This document shows positions 1 through 10,048 of a DNA stretch of 64,000 nucleotides, piece after piece (position 1 is the stretch's first letter; each line of letters starts with the position of its first letter). A program made the translations under genes and the position numbers. Under the pieces are notes generated by a model that was not told the DNA's origin, did no database searches, and was given only the letters and a program-made list of their open reading frames with translations. The stretch comes from Salinicoccus roseus (GTDB lineage Bacteria > Bacillota > Bacilli > Staphylococcales > Salinicoccaceae). The stretch covers positions 352,670 through 416,669 of the forward strand of contig NZ_RKQJ01000002.1 in assembly GCF_003814515.1 (NCBI RefSeq), written 5' to 3'.

Positions 1-553
1 AGTCATCCGTCACGGAAAGGTTCTTCTCCGCCGCATTCTGATATGCACGCATGAGCAAATCATATTGGAAAGCCTGCGGTGTATGGACCGCGATGACCGA
101 CGCACGGTCGATCGTCTCTTCCACTTCGTCCCCGGATATACGCTTCAGCGTATCCTTCGGCTTTACGCCGCAGATGACTGCCTGATGCATTTCGACCGAC
201 GCCTTCAGATCATCCAGCGTATGCTGGCTGACGAAGGGCCTCGCCCCATCATGTACAAACACATAGTCTGCAGGTTCGATGGCCCCGAGGACATTATGGA
301 TGCTGTGCTGGCGTTCCCTGCCGCCTTCATGGATGCCTTTGACCTTGGTGCATCCCTGAAGCATCTCCCATAGTGTGTCCATTTCCCCCTTGCGCCCAGC
401 AAGATGGATGGCTTCACAGTCGGGGTCTGCTTCAAATTTCTCTACAGTCATCCGGATGATCGGGGTGTCCCCCAACCTGATGAAAACCTTATTGTAATCC
501 ATATGCATTCTGCTGCCCATTCCGGCAGCCGGAATTATTACTGTATATTTCAT
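1..553 (-). CDS. ispD: 2-C-methyl-D-erythritol 4-phosphate cytidylyltransferase, 3' end cut by window
   Basis: The first 184 codons are present and the gene runs off the left edge. It activates MEP with CTP in the non-mevalonate isoprenoid pathway; ispE, a later step, lies at 48.1-49.0 kb. The N-terminus reads MKYTVIIPAAGMGSRM, the nucleotide-binding AAGxGxRM signature of the cytidylyltransferase family, followed by FVHDGARPFV, the conserved DGARP block. The start ATG overlaps the yacL stop codon by 4 bases (ATGA) and is preceded by an AAGGAAA-type ribosome site. Translational coupling to yacL is likely. Staphylococci also have TarI-type paralogues, but the position after yacL favours IspD. 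Confidence 0.93.
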   Translation of the reverse strand, partial: MKYTVIIPAAGMGSRMHMDYNKVFIRLGDTPIIRMTVEKFEADPDCEAIHLAGRKGEMDTLWEMLQGCTKVKGIHEGGRERQHSIHNVLGAIEPADYVFVHDGARPFVSQHTLDDLKASVEMHQAVICGVKPKDTLKRISGDEVEETIDRASVIAVHTPQAFQYDLLMRAYQNAAEKNLSVTDD

Positions 554-1605
554 TTCCTTCTCACTTTCCTAGCGAATACGATGCGCCCGGAATTTGTCTG
601 GAGCACACTTACCACCTCTACTTTGACGGTCTTATTTATAAGGGACCTGCCTTCTTCAACCACGACCATCGTACCATCTTCAAGGTAGCCGACCCCCTGG
701 TTCTCTTCTTTGCCCGTCTTCGAGATCAGCAGATTGAATGTGTCGCCCTGGATGACGACGACTTTGATTGCCTCGGACAGCTGATTCACATTGAGGACCG
801 GGATCTGGTGCAGCTGGCATACCTTGTTCAGATTATAATCGGTGGTGATGATGGCACCCTGTTCCGCTTTCGCAGCTTCGATCAGCTGATGATCGACATC
901 AAGCTTGTCGTAATCGACCGGCATGATGGTGACATTATCACTCTGCTCCTGCAGGGTGTTCAGCATATCCAGCCCCCTCTGCCCCTTGTCCCTTTTGATC
1001 GGGTCTGTAGCATCGGCAATGAGCTGGAGTTCATCCAGCACGAACTGCGGAATCACGAGCTCCCCTTCGATGAACCCCGTCTTTGCCACATCCACGATCC
1101 TTCCATCTATGATGGCACTCGTATCGAGGAACTTACGCGGAATCCTCTTCTCCTCTTCCTGGGATTTCGAAAAATTGCCGGGAAGGAAATCCAGAACTTC
1201 ACTGAACTTCTTGAGCCCGATCTGGAACCCGAGATACCCCAGTATCACAGCCAGTATGAAGGGAATGATATCGCCGATCAGAGGAATGTCGATGGCATTG
1301 ATCAATAGGGAAATTAAGACAGCAATTAAAAGGCCGACGATCATTCCTAGTGTGGCGGACACAATCTCTGCAAGGCTGCGGTTCAGGATCAGGGCTTCGC
1401 TCCTCCGGATAAGCGATTCGACCTTCGGCACCGTCCACAGGAAGAGGAGGAGAAACAGCAGCAGCCCGGCAAGGCCATGAACCAATACATTATCGATCAC
1501 CATCGGCAGATCGAACGGAAGCAGCTGGAAGAGCGTCGGCATGAGCCAGACGCCGAGTGAAACCCCGATAAGTACGTACAGAATATAAAGCAGATACTTC
1601 AACAT
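550..1605 (-). CDS. yacL: membrane-anchored PIN/TRAM-domain protein (YacL)
   Basis: 351 aa. The first ~125 residues hold four hydrophobic segments. A PIN nuclease-like domain follows (FLDTSAIIDGRI near residue 160, with further conserved acidic residues and ITTDYNLNK near 250) and a C-terminal TRAM domain (residues ~285-350, basic end ARKVRRK). The family is conserved in Firmicutes between radA and ispD; its RNA substrate is not established. The start has GGAGGTG seven bases upstream. It lies 15 bases downstream of radA and overlaps ispD, so radA-yacL-ispD probably form one unit. Confidence 0.93.
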   Translation of the reverse strand: MLKYLLYILYVLIGVSLGVWLMPTLFQLLPFDLPMVIDNVLVHGLAGLLLFLLLFLWTVPKVESLIRRSEALILNRSLAEIVSATLGMIVGLLIAVLISLLINAIDIPLIGDIIPFILAVILGYLGFQIGLKKFSEVLDFLPGNFSKSQEEEKRIPRKFLDTSAIIDGRIVDVAKTGFIEGELVIPQFVLDELQLIADATDPIKRDKGQRGLDMLNTLQEQSDNVTIMPVDYDKLDVDHQLIEAAKAEQGAIITTDYNLNKVCQLHQIPVLNVNQLSEAIKVVVIQGDTFNLLISKTGKEENQGVGYLEDGTMVVVEEGRSLINKTVKVEVVSVLQTNSGRIVFARKVRRK

Positions 1606-1620
1606 GGATATTCACCTCCC

Positions 1621-2994
1621 CTACTTCTTGATTGCGGCTTTCAGCGCATCCTTCAAGGTGCGGACGCTGATGACCTCGATGCCTTCCGGCACCTCCAGTC
1701 CACTCATGTTCGACGCCGGGATGATTGCACGGTTGAAGCCGAGCTTCGCCGCCTCCTGGAGCCTCTGTTCAATCTTGGTTACACGTCTGATCTCACCGGT
1801 CAGCCCGACTTCACCGATGAAGCAGTCGTCGCCGCGCACCTGTGCGGCCTTGAAGCTTGAAGCGATGCTGACGATGACGCTGAGGTCGACTGCCGGTTCA
1901 TCCAGCCGGGCGCCCCCAGCGACCTTGATGTAGGCATCGTGCTGCTGCATGAGCAGCCCTTCACTCTTCTCCAGCACCGCCATCAGAAGCGACAGACGGT
2001 TCTGGTCGATGCCTGTGGCCATGCGCCGCGGGTTATGGAAGTGCGTCGGTGTGACGAGTGCCTGGACCTCAACCAGCAGCGCCCGCGTTCCTTCCATGGT
2101 GGCCACTATGGCCGATCCGGGGGTATTCTTCGAGCGTTCCTCGAGGAATACCTCCGATGGATTGAGCACCTCCTTCAGCCCTTCGCTCTTCATCTCGAAC
2201 ATGCCCATTTCATTCGTGGAGCCGAAGCGGTTCTTGACCGCCCGGAGCATCCGGTACGTATGATGCTGATCCCCTTCGAAATAGAGCACCGTATCCACCA
2301 TATGCTCGAGCATCCTCGGCCCTGCAATCTGTCCCTCTTTGGTCACGTGGCCGACGATGAAGGTGGCGATGTTGCCGCTTTTCGCGATGTTCATCAGGCT
2401 CTGTGTACACTCCCGCACCTGCGAAACACTGCCGGGGGCGCTTGTCACATCCGGGTTGAATACGGTCTGGATGGAGTCGATGATCAGGAAGTCCGGATCC
2501 AGCCGCTTGATCTCGTCATGGATGTAGAAGAGGTTCGTTTCACTGTAGACGTTCAGCTGGTCGCTTCCTTCGGTCAGCCGGTCCGCACGCAGCTTTATCT
2601 GCTCCAGTGATTCCTCACCGGAAACATACAGCACTTCGTGGTTCTGGGACAGGGTCAGCGCAGTCTGGAGCAGAATCGTCGACTTCCCGATTCCGGGGTC
2701 ACCCCCGATCAGTATCAGGGAGCCATCGACGATGCCGCCGCCGAGCACCCGGTCGAACTCGCCGCTCTGGGTCAGCGTCCTCGGTGTGTTGCTTTTGTTT
2801 ACGCGTTCAAGCTTCCGGCTGCGCTGGCGGCCTTCTGCCTCAGGCTTGCCGAATGTTCCCCTGCCCTTGGTCTCCTTGTGGACCAGTTTCTCCTCCATCT
2901 GGTTCCATGCACCGCAGTTTGGACATCTGCCCATCCATTTGGGCGACTCATGTCCGCACGCCATACACTCGAAAATGTTTTTCGTCTTTGCCAT
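1621..2994 (-). CDS. radA: DNA repair protein RadA
   Basis: 457 aa, usual family length. An N-terminal C4 zinc finger (CMACGH ... CPNCG, residues ~10-27) is followed by a RecA-like ATPase core with Walker [11 protein letters not shown] near residue 95, the RadA-specific KNRFG motif near 256, and a C-terminal Lon-like domain ending in LKAAIKK. RadA processes recombination intermediates and promotes branch migration with RecA. AGGAGAG precedes the ATG. The gene is separated from clpC by a terminator and has its own candidate promoter, so it is probably not part of the clpC transcript. Confidence 0.97.
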   Translation of the reverse strand: MAKTKNIFECMACGHESPKWMGRCPNCGAWNQMEEKLVHKETKGRGTFGKPEAEGRQRSRKLERVNKSNTPRTLTQSGEFDRVLGGGIVDGSLILIGGDPGIGKSTILLQTALTLSQNHEVLYVSGEESLEQIKLRADRLTEGSDQLNVYSETNLFYIHDEIKRLDPDFLIIDSIQTVFNPDVTSAPGSVSQVRECTQSLMNIAKSGNIATFIVGHVTKEGQIAGPRMLEHMVDTVLYFEGDQHHTYRMLRAVKNRFGSTNEMGMFEMKSEGLKEVLNPSEVFLEERSKNTPGSAIVATMEGTRALLVEVQALVTPTHFHNPRRMATGIDQNRLSLLMAVLEKSEGLLMQQHDAYIKVAGGARLDEPAVDLSVIVSIASSFKAAQVRGDDCFIGEVGLTGEIRRVTKIEQRLQEAAKLGFNRAIIPASNMSGLEVPEGIEVISVRTLKDALKAAIKK

Positions 2995-3032
2995 GTCTAG
3001 AGACTCTCCTGTAATTTGAATTTATTATTAAT

Positions 3033-3061
3033 ATTGTATAACTATTACCTATGATTTTAAA
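3033..3061 (-). promoter_or_regulatory. candidate radA promoter
   Basis: On the minus strand a TACAAT -10 box (3033-3038) sits in an AT-rich gap with TTAAAA-like sequence about 16 bases upstream. It follows the clpC terminator, so radA needs a start site here. The -35 match is weak. Confidence 0.35.
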
Positions 3062-3095
3062 GCGGAACCTCATTGCAGCCCGAGGCCCCATGATG

Positions 3096-3123
3096 AAAAA
3101 ACCGGGATGGTTTCCCATCCCGG
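3096..3123 (-). terminator. intrinsic terminator of the ctsR-mcsA-mcsB-clpC operon
   Basis: A perfect 9-bp GC-rich stem (CCGGGATGG at 3102-3110 against 3115-3123) with a 4-base loop is followed, in the minus direction, by six U residues. It lies 14 bases beyond the clpC stop codon. Confidence 0.93.
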
Positions 3124-3136
3124 CGTGCCACTCCTT

Positions 3137-5575
3137 CTATTCCACTGCAACTTTTTCTTTCGTGCTTACATTGAATTCGTCATCCTTGTAGTCGATTGTG
3201 ACGACTCTGCCTTCGAGTTCCTCGCCGGAAAGCAGGGATTCACTGAGCGTATCTTCGATATGACGCTGGATGGAGCGTGCGAGTGGACGCGCACCATATT
3301 CAGGGTCATATCCTTCCTCGGCAATCTTTTCGGTGGCCGACTCGGTGACTTCAAGATGGATATCCTGATCGCTCAAACGCTCTGTCAGCTGATTGATCAT
3401 GAGCGTCACGATTTCTTTGAGGTGTTCCTTCTCGAGGCTGTGGAAGACGATGATATCGTCCACACGGTTGATGAATTCCGGACGGAAGCTGTTCTTCAGT
3501 TCCTTCATCATCGTATTTCTGATCGTGTCGTAGTCCTGGGACTGCGCCGTCGTACCGAAGCCTGCAAACTTGTTGTCCCTGAGCTCCTGGGCACCGACGT
3601 TCGATGTCATGACGATGATCGTGTTCCTGAAGTCGACGGTGCGTCCATTGGAGTCCGTCAGACGTCCGTCATCCAATACTTGCAGCAGCATGTTGAAGAC
3701 GTCCGGGTGAGCCTTCTCGATTTCATCGAAAAGCACGAGTGAATAAGGTTTCCTCCTCACTTTTTCCGTCAGCTGGCCGCCATCATCATAGCCGACATAG
3801 CCCGGTGGTGAACCGACGAGACGGGAGACGGAGTGCTTCTCCATGTACTCGCTCATGTCGACGCGGATCATCGCATCCTCTTCGCCGAACATCGCTTCGC
3901 TGAGTGCCCTGGCAAGCTCCGTCTTACCGACACCCGTCGGACCGAGGAAGATGAAGCTGCCGATTGGACGCTTCGGATTCTTGAGTCCGGCGCGTGCCCT
4001 TCTGACCGCTTTCGAAATGGAAGCTACGGCGTCTTCCTGACCGATGACGCGGTCATGCAGGATGGACTCCAGGTTCATCAGCCTCTCCGACTCGTCCTCT
4101 GCAATCTTGGAGAGCGGGATGCCTGTAATGCTGCTGATGACAAGTTCTATATCACTTCTCGTTACAGACTGTGATGCCTGTCCCTGTTCCTTCTTCCAAT
4201 TGTCTTCACGCTTCTTAAGCTCATCTTCAAGCTTCGTCTGCTGATCCCTGTAGTTCGCCGCTGCTTCAAACTCCTGGCTCTGTACGGCTGCGTCCTTCTC
4301 CTTCTTGATGGCTTCGAGCTTGCCTTCAAGATCCTTCAGATCCGGTGGGGACGTATAGCTTCTGAGCCTCACTTTGGATGACGCTTCATCAATCAGATCG
4401 ATCGCCTTGTCCGGCAGGAACCTGTCCTGGACATAGCGGTCACTCATGACCGCTGCCGCTTCCAGCGCCTCATCCGTGATGGTAATCCTGTGGTGTGCTT
4501 CATAGCGGTCGCGGAGACCCCTCAGAATGAGTATCGCATCCTCGACATTCGGCTCATCCACCTGTACGGGCTGGAAACGGCGCTCCAGTGCCGCATCCTT
4601 TTCGATGTGCTTGCGGTATTCATCAAGCGTCGTCGCCCCGATGCACTGCAGCTCGCCGCGTGCAAGTGCAGGCTTCAGGATATTGGAGGCATCGATTGCA
4701 CCTTCGGCGCCGCCGGCCCCGATCAGTGTATGCAGCTCATCGATGAACAGCACGACGTTGCCGGCCTTATGGATCTCCTCCATCACCTTCTTCATGCGTT
4801 CCTCGAATTCACCACGGTACTTCGTGCCTGCCACGACGGTCCCCATGTCGAGTGACATGACGCGCTTGTCCTTCAGTGTCTCCGGCACTTCGTTTTTGAT
4901 GATCGCCTGGGCAAGGCCTTCGGCAATCGCCGTCTTGCCGACACCAGGTTCACCAATGAGTACCGGGTTATTCTTCGTCCTTCTGCTCAGCACCTCGATC
5001 ACACGGGTGATCTCCTTGGATCTGCCGATGACCGGGTCGAGCATTTCATCACGGGCAATCTGCGTAAGGTCGCGGGCCAGTGAATCCAGGGTTGGTGTAT
5101 TGTGGTCCTTCTTCATGCCGTCCTTCTGCTGGAATGACTCAGGGTTGCCGAGCATCTTGATGACTGCGGCACGGGCCTTCGTGATGTTCAGGTCGAGGTT
5201 GGAGAGCACGCGTGCGGCCACGCCTTCACTTTCCCTGATCAGGCCGAGCAGGAGATGCTCCGTGCCCACGAAGTTATGGTGGAGCTTGCGCGCTTCATCC
5301 ATTGAAAGTTCAATGACCTTCTTCGCCCTCGGCGTGTAGTGGATGGAAGAGGAAGGTTCACTGCCTTCGTTGATCAGGTTGAACACTTCCTCCTTCACTT
5401 TCTCTTCAGTGATGTTGAAGGATTCGAGGACCTTCGCGGCAATGCCTTCGTTTTCCTTTACGAGCCCAAGCAGCAGGTGCTCGGTTCCGATATTCGAATG
5501 CTTGAGGTTGATTGCTTCTTCCTGTGCATAGGCCAGCACTTTTTGCGCTCTTTCAGTCAGTCTGCCAAATAACAT
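3137..5575 (-). CDS. clpC: ATP-dependent Clp protease ATP-binding subunit ClpC
   Basis: 812 aa. Order of domains: double Clp_N repeat (1-145), first AAA+ module with Walker A GEPGVGKT at 208-215, a UVR/M-domain coiled coil (~410-470, [13 protein letters not shown]), and a second AAA+ module with GPTGVGKT near 545, then the ClpB_D2 small domain. It is a HSP100 unfoldase that feeds ClpP and is targeted by McsB-phosphorylated substrates. AGGAGG precedes the ATG; the start lies 1 base after the mcsB stop. Last gene of the CtsR-controlled operon. Confidence 0.98.
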   Translation of the reverse strand: MLFGRLTERAQKVLAYAQEEAINLKHSNIGTEHLLLGLVKENEGIAAKVLESFNITEEKVKEEVFNLINEGSEPSSSIHYTPRAKKVIELSMDEARKLHHNFVGTEHLLLGLIRESEGVAARVLSNLDLNITKARAAVIKMLGNPESFQQKDGMKKDHNTPTLDSLARDLTQIARDEMLDPVIGRSKEITRVIEVLSRRTKNNPVLIGEPGVGKTAIAEGLAQAIIKNEVPETLKDKRVMSLDMGTVVAGTKYRGEFEERMKKVMEEIHKAGNVVLFIDELHTLIGAGGAEGAIDASNILKPALARGELQCIGATTLDEYRKHIEKDAALERRFQPVQVDEPNVEDAILILRGLRDRYEAHHRITITDEALEAAAVMSDRYVQDRFLPDKAIDLIDEASSKVRLRSYTSPPDLKDLEGKLEAIKKEKDAAVQSQEFEAAANYRDQQTKLEDELKKREDNWKKEQGQASQSVTRSDIELVISSITGIPLSKIAEDESERLMNLESILHDRVIGQEDAVASISKAVRRARAGLKNPKRPIGSFIFLGPTGVGKTELARALSEAMFGEEDAMIRVDMSEYMEKHSVSRLVGSPPGYVGYDDGGQLTEKVRRKPYSLVLFDEIEKAHPDVFNMLLQVLDDGRLTDSNGRTVDFRNTIIVMTSNVGAQELRDNKFAGFGTTAQSQDYDTIRNTMMKELKNSFRPEFINRVDDIIVFHSLEKEHLKEIVTLMINQLTERLSDQDIHLEVTESATEKIAEEGYDPEYGARPLARSIQRHIEDTLSESLLSGEELEGRVVTIDYKDDEFNVSTKEKVAVE

Positions 5576-5576
5576 A

Positions 5577-6605
5577 TTATTCCCCTCCTAGTAATTGTCT
5601 CATCAAAGCCGCACGCTCTTCTTCAACAGCATGCTCCAAGGACGTGATTTCTATATCTTTTTCATTCAGGCGCATCTTGATGAATGCTGGCTGAATAAGT
5701 TGAATCCATTTCTGGAATTGGAAACCTTCCAGTTCAATCAGATTGAGGTCGGTGCCGAGCTTCAGATCGCTCAGACACTTTGCCGCTTCTTTCAATGGCA
5801 TCCTGTAGGCATGCTTCAGGAGGCCGTAGGAGCGGTAGACCGAATCCTTCACTTCGAGAAGATGTTCACTTTCAAGCCATGAGCGCATCTCCATCTCTTC
5901 TTCGACAATGCGTTCCTTCAGTTCGTCAAGGTTGTTGATGATCTCCTCTTCCGTCTGCCCGAGTGTCAGCTGGTTCGACAGCTGGTATATATGTCCGAGC
6001 GGGACGGATCCTTCTCCATATATACCTCTTAATGTGAAACCGAAACGGCTCAAATTTGCAGACAGCGGCTGGATGCGGCTGCCGAAGGTGAGCGCCGGCA
6101 GATGGAGCATCACAGAGGCACGCAGCCCGGTGCCGACATTCGTCGGACAGGCGGTGAGGTAACCATACTTTTCGTCAAATGCATAATCGACTTCCGACTC
6201 CAGCATATCATCGATCGCATCCGCTTTTCTATAGAGATCCATCATCGGGAGGCCGACGCCCATCGTCTGGATGCGCAGGTGATCCTCTTCGTTGACCATG
6301 ATGGAAACGGATTCGTCTTCACTAATATAACTGAGCAGCCCCTGCTTCGTAAACAATGGGCTCACCAGGTGCTTTTCGACCAGCAGCGCCTTGTCCTCGA
6401 ACTGGAGGCCGGACATCTCCACACGCCGGTAGCCTGTGAGTGTCTTTTCCAGTTTCTCAAGCACCGGCGCAATGGCATCATTTCCCTTCATCATGTATGG
6501 GAAGGGCAGATGACTCACGTTACGGGCGAGCCTCACCCGCGCGGACATTTCAACCGGCAGCTCCTCTGATTCCTGCATCCACGGGCTGATGTGATCATAT
6601 CCCAT
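5577..6605 (-). CDS. mcsB: protein arginine kinase McsB
   Basis: 342 aa from the ATG chosen here. Phosphoarginine kinase of the creatine-kinase fold: SARVRLARN near residue 25, [18 protein letters not shown] around the catalytic cysteine near 155-170, and the nucleotide-binding RGIYGEGS segment near 200. It tags proteins for ClpCP and inactivates CtsR. Several in-frame ATGs exist; the third of the ATGATGATG run is taken because AGGTG lies 6 bases upstream and the resulting N-terminus ([10 protein letters not shown]) matches family length. A start at 6644 would only add residues read inside mcsA. It overlaps mcsA by 11 bases. Confidence 0.95.
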   Translation of the reverse strand: MGYDHISPWMQESEELPVEMSARVRLARNVSHLPFPYMMKGNDAIAPVLEKLEKTLTGYRRVEMSGLQFEDKALLVEKHLVSPLFTKQGLLSYISEDESVSIMVNEEDHLRIQTMGVGLPMMDLYRKADAIDDMLESEVDYAFDEKYGYLTACPTNVGTGLRASVMLHLPALTFGSRIQPLSANLSRFGFTLRGIYGEGSVPLGHIYQLSNQLTLGQTEEEIINNLDELKERIVEEEMEMRSWLESEHLLEVKDSVYRSYGLLKHAYRMPLKEAAKCLSDLKLGTDLNLIELEGFQFQKWIQLIQPAFIKMRLNEKDIEITSLEHAVEEERAALMRQLLGGE

Positions 6606-7113
6606 CATCATCACCTGCCTGTTCCAGCGCCTTGATTTCATCACGTACTACCGCTGCCTCCTCGAACTCCTGCGCTTCGACGAGCTTTGCGAGTTCACCC
6701 TTCAGCTGTTCGAGCTGCTTCTTCGTCTTCAGTTGGGCACGCGCCTTCACAGGCACCTTCCCGACATGCTCCGACTGGTGGGCCTGCACCCGGCTGATGA
6801 TGTCGGCTGCCTGACTGCCGAAAGTGGTATAGCAGTCGGGGCATCCGAATTTCCCCATCTGTACGATGGTGTTGATGGTGGACCCGCATGTCGCACACTG
6901 CTTCGGACGCCGTTTTGTCTGCTGCAGGGATGGGTGCTCGGACAGTGATTTGAGCAGCTTCTGTATGTTGAAGCTGTCGTCCGGATAACTGAAGTCATTC
7001 TCGAATGAGGCATTGGCACACTGCTCGCACAGGAACTTTTCGGTCTTTTCGAAGCCATTGCCCTTTGAGATATGGATCGTTGCCTCTCTTTCGTTGCATG
7101 ATTCACATTTCAT
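6595..7113 (-). CDS. mcsA: McsA, activator of the McsB arginine kinase
   Basis: 172 aa. Four CxxC pairs (C3/C6, then FLCEQC, QCATCG and GCPDC) form the zinc-binding sites typical of McsA; the C-terminal ~40 residues are a UVR motif coiled coil (LKGELAKLVEAQEFEEAA), also seen in ClpC. The start was placed at MKCESC because GAGGAGTG lies just upstream and the family begins this way; the longer reading from 7143 lies within ctsR. Five bases before it sits the ctsR stop. Confidence 0.95.
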   Translation of the reverse strand: MKCESCNEREATIHISKGNGFEKTEKFLCEQCANASFENDFSYPDDSFNIQKLLKSLSEHPSLQQTKRRPKQCATCGSTINTIVQMGKFGCPDCYTTFGSQAADIISRVQAHQSEHVGKVPVKARAQLKTKKQLEQLKGELAKLVEAQEFEEAAVVRDEIKALEQAGDDDGI

Positions 7114-7117
7114 CTCA

Positions 7118-7585
7118 TCACTCCTCTGTGTAGAGAATGACATCTATCACCCTCATCAGTATATTCGCACGGAGGCGGTCACGGTATGGCAGATCGAGCA
7201 TCAGAGATTCCCTCTCCAGTACTGCATCTATGATTTTCGCTTCCTTCATTGTAATTACTTCGTTCTCCATCAGCGACTGTACGATGTGCTTGGCATTCTG
7301 CTGAGAGATGCCGTCGCCGATCAGCTGCTTCAGGCGTGCCAGATACTCGGATTTGGAGTGGGTCTCCACCTTGGTGATCCGGATGTATCCGCCGCCGCCC
7401 CTCTTGCTCTCCACGGTGTAGCCATGTTCATTGGTGAAACGGGTCTTTATCACGTAGTTCAGCTGCGAGGGGACACAGTCGAATTTCTCTGCGATATGCG
7501 CGCGTTTTATTTCCACGACTTCACCGCCGGATTCTTCAATCAGCTGTTTGAGGTATTGTTCGATTATATCCGACATGTTGCGCAT
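7118..7585 (-). CDS. ctsR: transcriptional repressor CtsR
   Basis: 155 aa, the family length. The N-terminal winged helix-turn-helix is almost invariant in this family (FDCVPSQLNYVIKTRFTNEHGY near residues 35-57, with the glycine-rich KRGGGGYIRI wing and its essential arginine). The C-terminal half carries the McsB/ClpC responsive dimer domain. CtsR represses class III heat-shock genes by binding direct heptad repeats; such a repeat lies directly over its own promoter, so the operon is autoregulated. Confidence 0.97.
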   Translation of the reverse strand: MRNMSDIIEQYLKQLIEESGGEVVEIKRAHIAEKFDCVPSQLNYVIKTRFTNEHGYTVESKRGGGGYIRITKVETHSKSEYLARLKQLIGDGISQQNAKHIVQSLMENEVITMKEAKIIDAVLERESLMLDLPYRDRLRANILMRVIDVILYTEE

Positions 7586-7597
7586 TACATCACCCCT

Positions 7598-7614
7598 TTT
7601 GACCTTCTTTGACT
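7598..7614 (-). promoter_or_regulatory. CtsR operator
   Basis: On the minus strand the sequence reads AGTCAAA-GAA-GGTCAAA, an exact match to the established CtsR site (RGTCAAA NAN RGTCAAA). It overlaps the expected transcription start, just downstream of the -10 box. Confidence 0.93.
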
Positions 7615-7616
7615 AA

Positions 7617-7645
7617 ATTATATATCCTATAATCAAATATGGCAA
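7617..7645 (-). promoter_or_regulatory. sigma-A promoter of the ctsR operon
   Basis: Minus strand: -35 TTGCCA (7640-7645), 17-base spacer, -10 TATAAT (7617-7622). Transcription would start near 7610, inside the CtsR operator. Confidence 0.85.
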
Positions 7646-7678
7646 ATGTAATGTTTTTTTATATCCACCCTTTATTTT

Positions 7679-7699
7679 TGTAAACGTTTGCATTATAAT
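7679..7699 (+). promoter_or_regulatory. nupC promoter -10 with overlapping CcpA cre box
   Basis: TGTAAACGTTTGCA (7679-7692) is a full match to the catabolite-responsive element consensus TGWAARCGYTWNCA. It ends one base before a TATAAT -10 box (7694-7699), so bound CcpA would block the spacer/-35 region (TTTATT at 7671-7676, weak). This predicts glucose repression of the downstream transporter. Confidence 0.8.
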
Positions 7700-7792
7700 G
7701 AATCGGGATGATTTTGTCACATGATTACATATACAGACAATAACGCCATGCTATATAATGAATACAACTTAATCTTTTATGAGGTGAAATTC

Positions 7793-9004
7793 TTGAATAT
7801 TCTTATGGGTATCATCGGGATCGCATTCACTTTCTTCCTCGCATGGCTTGTGAGCAGCAACCGCAAGCTTGCCTTCAAAAAATGGAAGAACATTCTGATC
7901 CTGCTCGGTATACAACTGCTTTTTGCTTTCATACTTCTTTCCACAGGCGCCGGCCAGGCCGTCATCGAATTCCTGGCAGCCGGATTCAACACGCTGCTCG
8001 GCTTTGCCGCTGAAGGTGTCGGATTCGTCATGGGCGACCTGACGACACTCGGAGACGGTTCTCCGGCAGATGTCTTCTTCTTCAATGTACTGCTGCCGAT
8101 CATCGTCATTTCGGCACTGATCGGTATTCTGCAGTTCACCAAACTGCTGCCGCTGATCATCCGCGGACTCGGCTTCCTGCTGACGAAGGTCACAGGCATG
8201 GGCTACCTTGAGTCCTACAACGGTGCGGCATCCATGATCCTCGGTCAGTCAGAGGTCTTCATTTCACTGAAGAACCAGCTGCCACACCTTCCGAGGCACC
8301 GCCTCTATACACTATCTGCACAGGCGATGAGTTCCGTATCCCTGTCCATCGTCGGTGCCTATATGACAATGCTCGAACCACAGTATGTCGTTACGGCGAT
8401 CGTACTCAACCTGTTCGGTACATATGTCATCGTCCACATCCTCAACCCGTATGAAGTGACGGATGCGGAAGATGCGGCCGATGTCGATGACAACCCGGAT
8501 GCAGGCAAATCATTCTTCCAGATACTCGGGGACTACATCATGGATGGTGCAAAAGTCGCCATGACCGTTGCAGCGATGCTGATCGGTTATATCGCACTCA
8601 TCGCCATCCTGAACGAAGCGTTCCTGCTCATCCCGGGAATGGAGATCACATTCCAGGACGTCCTCGGCTACATCTTCATGCCGATCGCATTCCTCATCGG
8701 AATCCCTTGGTCTGAAGCCCAGCAGGCGGGCAGCCTGATGGCGACGAAGCTGATTACGAATGAATTCGTCGCCATGCTCGACTATACGGGAATGGCGGAC
8801 GAGTTCAGCCGCAAATCCCAGGCGATGATTTCGGTATTCCTGGTATCATTCGCCAACTTCTCAAGCATCGGCATCATTGCAGGTTCCGTCAAAGGCCTGC
8901 ATGACGACAGCGGCAACAAAGTGGCCCACTTCGGCCTGAAGCTCGTATACGGTGCTTCCCTGGTCAGTGTGCTCACTGCAGCAGTCGTCGGATTCTTCGC
9001 TTAA
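7793..9004 (+). CDS. nupC: concentrative nucleoside transporter (NupC family)
   Basis: 403 aa from a TTG start. GAGGTG lies 6 bases before TTG at 7793, whereas the ATG at 7721 would add 24 polar residues with no ribosome site and the ATG at 7805 is too far from it. CNT-family membrane protein with about eight hydrophobic segments, an N-terminal gate region and the LGQSEVFISLK motif near residue 150 that corresponds to the substrate-binding GQ(S/T)E loop. It imports nucleosides with cations. The same neighbour order (nupC divergent from ctsR) is known in staphylococci. Confidence 0.9.
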   Translation: MNILMGIIGIAFTFFLAWLVSSNRKLAFKKWKNILILLGIQLLFAFILLSTGAGQAVIEFLAAGFNTLLGFAAEGVGFVMGDLTTLGDGSPADVFFFNVLLPIIVISALIGILQFTKLLPLIIRGLGFLLTKVTGMGYLESYNGAASMILGQSEVFISLKNQLPHLPRHRLYTLSAQAMSSVSLSIVGAYMTMLEPQYVVTAIVLNLFGTYVIVHILNPYEVTDAEDAADVDDNPDAGKSFFQILGDYIMDGAKVAMTVAAMLIGYIALIAILNEAFLLIPGMEITFQDVLGYIFMPIAFLIGIPWSEAQQAGSLMATKLITNEFVAMLDYTGMADEFSRKSQAMISVFLVSFANFSSIGIIAGSVKGLHDDSGNKVAHFGLKLVYGASLVSVLTAAVVGFFA

Positions 9005-9024
9005 AATTGATACTGTATATGTAG

Positions 9025-9055
9025 AAAGACAGGCCTCCCAGCCTGTCTTTCTTTT
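9025..9055 (+). terminator. intrinsic terminator after nupC
   Basis: Perfect 10-bp stem AAAGACAGGC/GCCTGTCTTT (9025-9034 with 9041-9050), 6-base loop, then CTTTTAT. Confidence 0.9.
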
Positions 9056-9136
9056 ATGGCCGGGAACGGTTTGATTGACTTCATCCCGGGGTTTACATGA
9101 TACTTCTTGATAAATCGACCATACGGAGAGATCAAT

Positions 9137-9952
9137 ATGAGAATAGGCATCATTTCCGACCTGCATGTCGACCGCCGGCATGCACGCTACTCGATCAGTG
9201 ATTTTGAACATCTGCTTGCAGACGAAGTCCACAGAAGAAAAATTGAACTGCTCCTCATCGCCGGGGACATCTCCAGCGACTATCGCATCACCACCAACTT
9301 CATCCATTCGCTCATGGTCCGGACAGGAATCGATATCCGCTTCGTTCCCGGCAACCATGACTACTGGCAGCCGGAATCGGAGGACACCTCAAGTGCCGAT
9401 ATATACAGATTCTACAGGGAGCACCCTGAGAGCATGATCGCCACCCCGCTCATACTGGATGACGACTGGGCCATCGTCGGACACAGCGGCTGGTATGACT
9501 ATTCCTATGCCGATGCCCGCTTCAGCAGGGAGAAGATTGCGACCGGTAAATTCTATGGCGGCACATGGCAGGATAAGGTACGGACAAGCTGGCCGATGGA
9601 CGACCCTGCATTGTCGAAGACCTTTGCTGATGCTGTTCGGCAGGATCTTGAAGAGGTCGGGGACCGCAACATCATCATGATGACCCACGTGGTGACGCAC
9701 CGCAGTTTCGCCGTGCCGACACCGCATCGGCTGTTCGATTTCTACAATGCCTTCATCGGCACATCCGATTTCGACACCTTCTACAAGGAGTTCCCGATCC
9801 ACTACAGTATCATGGGGCATGTCCACTTCCGCCACCAGTTTGAAGAAAATGGCATCCAATTTATATGTCCCTGCCTCGGCTACTCGCGCGAGTGGCGCAC
9901 GGATGACCTTGCTGTGGAAATAAAGAATACGCTTCAAATAATTGACGTTTAG
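9137..9952 (+). CDS. calcineurin-like metallophosphoesterase
   Basis: 271 aa. All five metal-site blocks are visible: DLH near residue 10, GDIS near 48, GNHD near 74, the MTHVVTHRSF block near 182 and GHVH near 228. The substrate cannot be told from sequence; family members cleave phosphomonoesters or diesters, including nucleotides. GGAGAG sits 6 bases before the ATG chosen; an upstream in-frame ATG at 9107 lacks a ribosome site. Cytosolic, single gene between two terminators. Confidence 0.88.
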   Translation: MRIGIISDLHVDRRHARYSISDFEHLLADEVHRRKIELLLIAGDISSDYRITTNFIHSLMVRTGIDIRFVPGNHDYWQPESEDTSSADIYRFYREHPESMIATPLILDDDWAIVGHSGWYDYSYADARFSREKIATGKFYGGTWQDKVRTSWPMDDPALSKTFADAVRQDLEEVGDRNIIMMTHVVTHRSFAVPTPHRLFDFYNAFIGTSDFDTFYKEFPIHYSIMGHVHFRHQFEENGIQFICPCLGYSREWRTDDLAVEIKNTLQIIDV

Positions 9953-9993
9953 TATCATAATGTTTAATCATTTGAGTAGTATAGGATAACTAA

Positions 9994-10029
9994 ACCCCCG
10001 ATTTTGAACGGCTATTCAAAATCGGGGGT
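9994..10029. terminator. long hairpin terminator between convergent genes
   Basis: A perfect 15-bp stem (9994-10008 with 10015-10029, arms ACCCCCGATTTTGAA) with a 6-base loop separates the plus-strand phosphoesterase from the minus-strand membrane gene. The symmetric placement suggests use in both directions; U tracts on either side are short. Confidence 0.85.
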
Positions 10030-10048
10030 ATATTCTTTGCTATTCAAT

